Positions 63,727 through 64,000 of a DNA stretch of 64,000 nucleotides are shown piece after piece. The DNA is from an uncultured Lachnospiraceae bacterium (GTDB taxonomy: Bacteria; Bacillota; Clostridia; Lachnospirales; Lachnospiraceae): positions 33,307 through 97,306 of the forward strand of contig CAJTVT010000004.1 of NCBI GenBank assembly GCA_910580015.1, given 5' to 3'. Under the pieces are notes generated by a model. That model saw only the letters and a program-made list of their open reading frames with translations, was not told where the DNA came from and made no database searches. Each line of letters opens with the position of its first letter. The first letter of the stretch is position 1. The position numbers and the translations under genes were made by a program.

Positions 63727-63942
63727 ATGATTGAACAGGAATGGATGAAATTTGCAAGTACAGGTAGCGTTCAGGATTATTTAAGCTATAAGGGCCATCA
63801 GGGGGCAGAAGGGATCTATGGAGATGCCACGGCTTCTATGATGGCAGGAAGAGACAGTACAGGCGGGAGCGTGAACAGATATGGGGCAGACCATAGTGTT
63901 GATGGGCATGGTACTTTCAGCAGTCCCAGTGGGGGAGTATGA
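63727..63942 (+). CDS. yqzL: YqzL-like small protein
   Basis: A 71-aa protein. Its N-terminal part WMKFASTGSVQDYLSYKG matches the YqzL pattern (aromatic-x-x-F-x-x-TGxxxxYLxYK), and it sits exactly between era and recO as yqzL does in Bacillus. The C-terminal half is Gly/Ser-rich and longer than the ~47 residues usual for the family. It overlaps the putative recO start by 62 bases. AGGGGGTTG lies upstream. Function unknown. Confidence 0.65.
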   Translation: MIEQEWMKFASTGSVQDYLSYKGHQGAEGIYGDATASMMAGRDSTGGSVNRYGADHSVDGHGTFSSPSGGV

Positions 63943-64000
63943 CAGAAGGATTGTACTTTTGACCAGGGAAAGAGGAAAAATTTCAGCCTTTGCAAGAGGA
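63881..64000 (+). CDS. recO: DNA repair protein RecO, 5' part only
   Basis: The first 40 codons up to the window edge read as a RecO N-terminal OB-fold: VLSAVPVGEYDRRIVLLTRERGKISAFARG is the expected pattern (GExDR, LT-E-GK, ArG); I quote it only in pieces: GEYDRR, LLTRERGKI, FARG. RecO anneals strands and loads RecA with RecR. ATG 63881 is 11 bases after GGGAG; ATG 63902 is an alternative start. The order era-yqzL-recO supports the call. The gene is cut by the window, so it is partial by position and not damaged. Confidence 0.85.
   Translation, partial: MGQTIVLMGMVLSAVPVGEYDRRIVLLTRERGKISAFARG

Overview
The window looks like a chromosomal segment of a low-to-mid GC Gram-positive anaerobe, most likely a member of the Clostridia close to Lachnospiraceae. 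I infer this from strong AGGAGG-type ribosome binding sites, a CIRCE element before hrcA-grpE-dnaK-dnaJ, and gene orders typical of Firmicutes (comEA..comEC-holA..lepA-hemW-hrcA-grpE-dnaK-dnaJ..prmA-rsmE..mtaB; ireB-ruvX-DUF1292..mltG-like-trmR-U32; era-yqzL-recO). The species cannot be fixed from the sequence alone. Nearly all genes lie on the + strand.

Left end (1-6650): a three-gene antiviral module that I recognise as RADAR. It has a large P-loop ATPase (RdrA), a very large adenosine-deaminase-fold protein with all expected zinc and catalytic residues (RdrB, 1049 aa), and a two-helix SLATT membrane protein (RdrD). It abuts housekeeping genes directly on its right side.

Core block 1 (6748-23526): a small DMT-type transporter; ComEA; an OmpR-type response regulator, its sensor kinase and a GerMN lipoprotein (an arrangement like MtrA-MtrB-LpqB); ComEC, broken by a frameshift near its 3' end; HolA, Tmk, LepA, HemW; then the CIRCE-controlled heat-shock operon hrcA-grpE-dnaK-dnaJ with a clear terminator.

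Inserted block (23572-34826): compared with the usual Firmicutes order dnaJ-prmA-rsmE, about 11 kb is interposed. It holds a secreted transglutaminase-like protein with five long tandem modules (its last domain is cut by a frameshift), a coiled-coil protein with a C-terminal J domain, and a five-gene cluster: adenylation enzyme, PLP decarboxylase-like protein, carrier protein, MBOAT acyltransferase and SGNH/DltD-like protein. The cluster resembles dlt but carries a decarboxylase, which suggests tailoring of a surface polymer with a modified amino acid or amine.

Core block 2 (34839-47908): prmA, rsmE, cysteine desulfurase and thiI (sulfur delivery to tRNA); a Crh-like HPr paralogue on the - strand beside structured intergenic DNA; mtaB; ireB-ruvX-DUF1292; RNase J (TTG start); a YlbF-family protein; a truncated MltG-like protein; TrmR; a U32 protein; and a lactonase-family beta-propeller.

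Right part (48027-64000): aroC (- strand), tgt, yajC, leuB-ilvB behind a hairpin-rich leader, serC-serA, a tandem-HD protein (- strand), a MscS channel, a cold-shock protein, an M16 peptidase, era, a YqzL-like small protein and the 5' end of recO, cut by the window edge. No tRNA, rRNA, CRISPR array or transposase gene was seen. Two short non-coding repeat families (a MITE-like element with a fragment elsewhere, and a 102-bp palindrome) lie in intergenic DNA.
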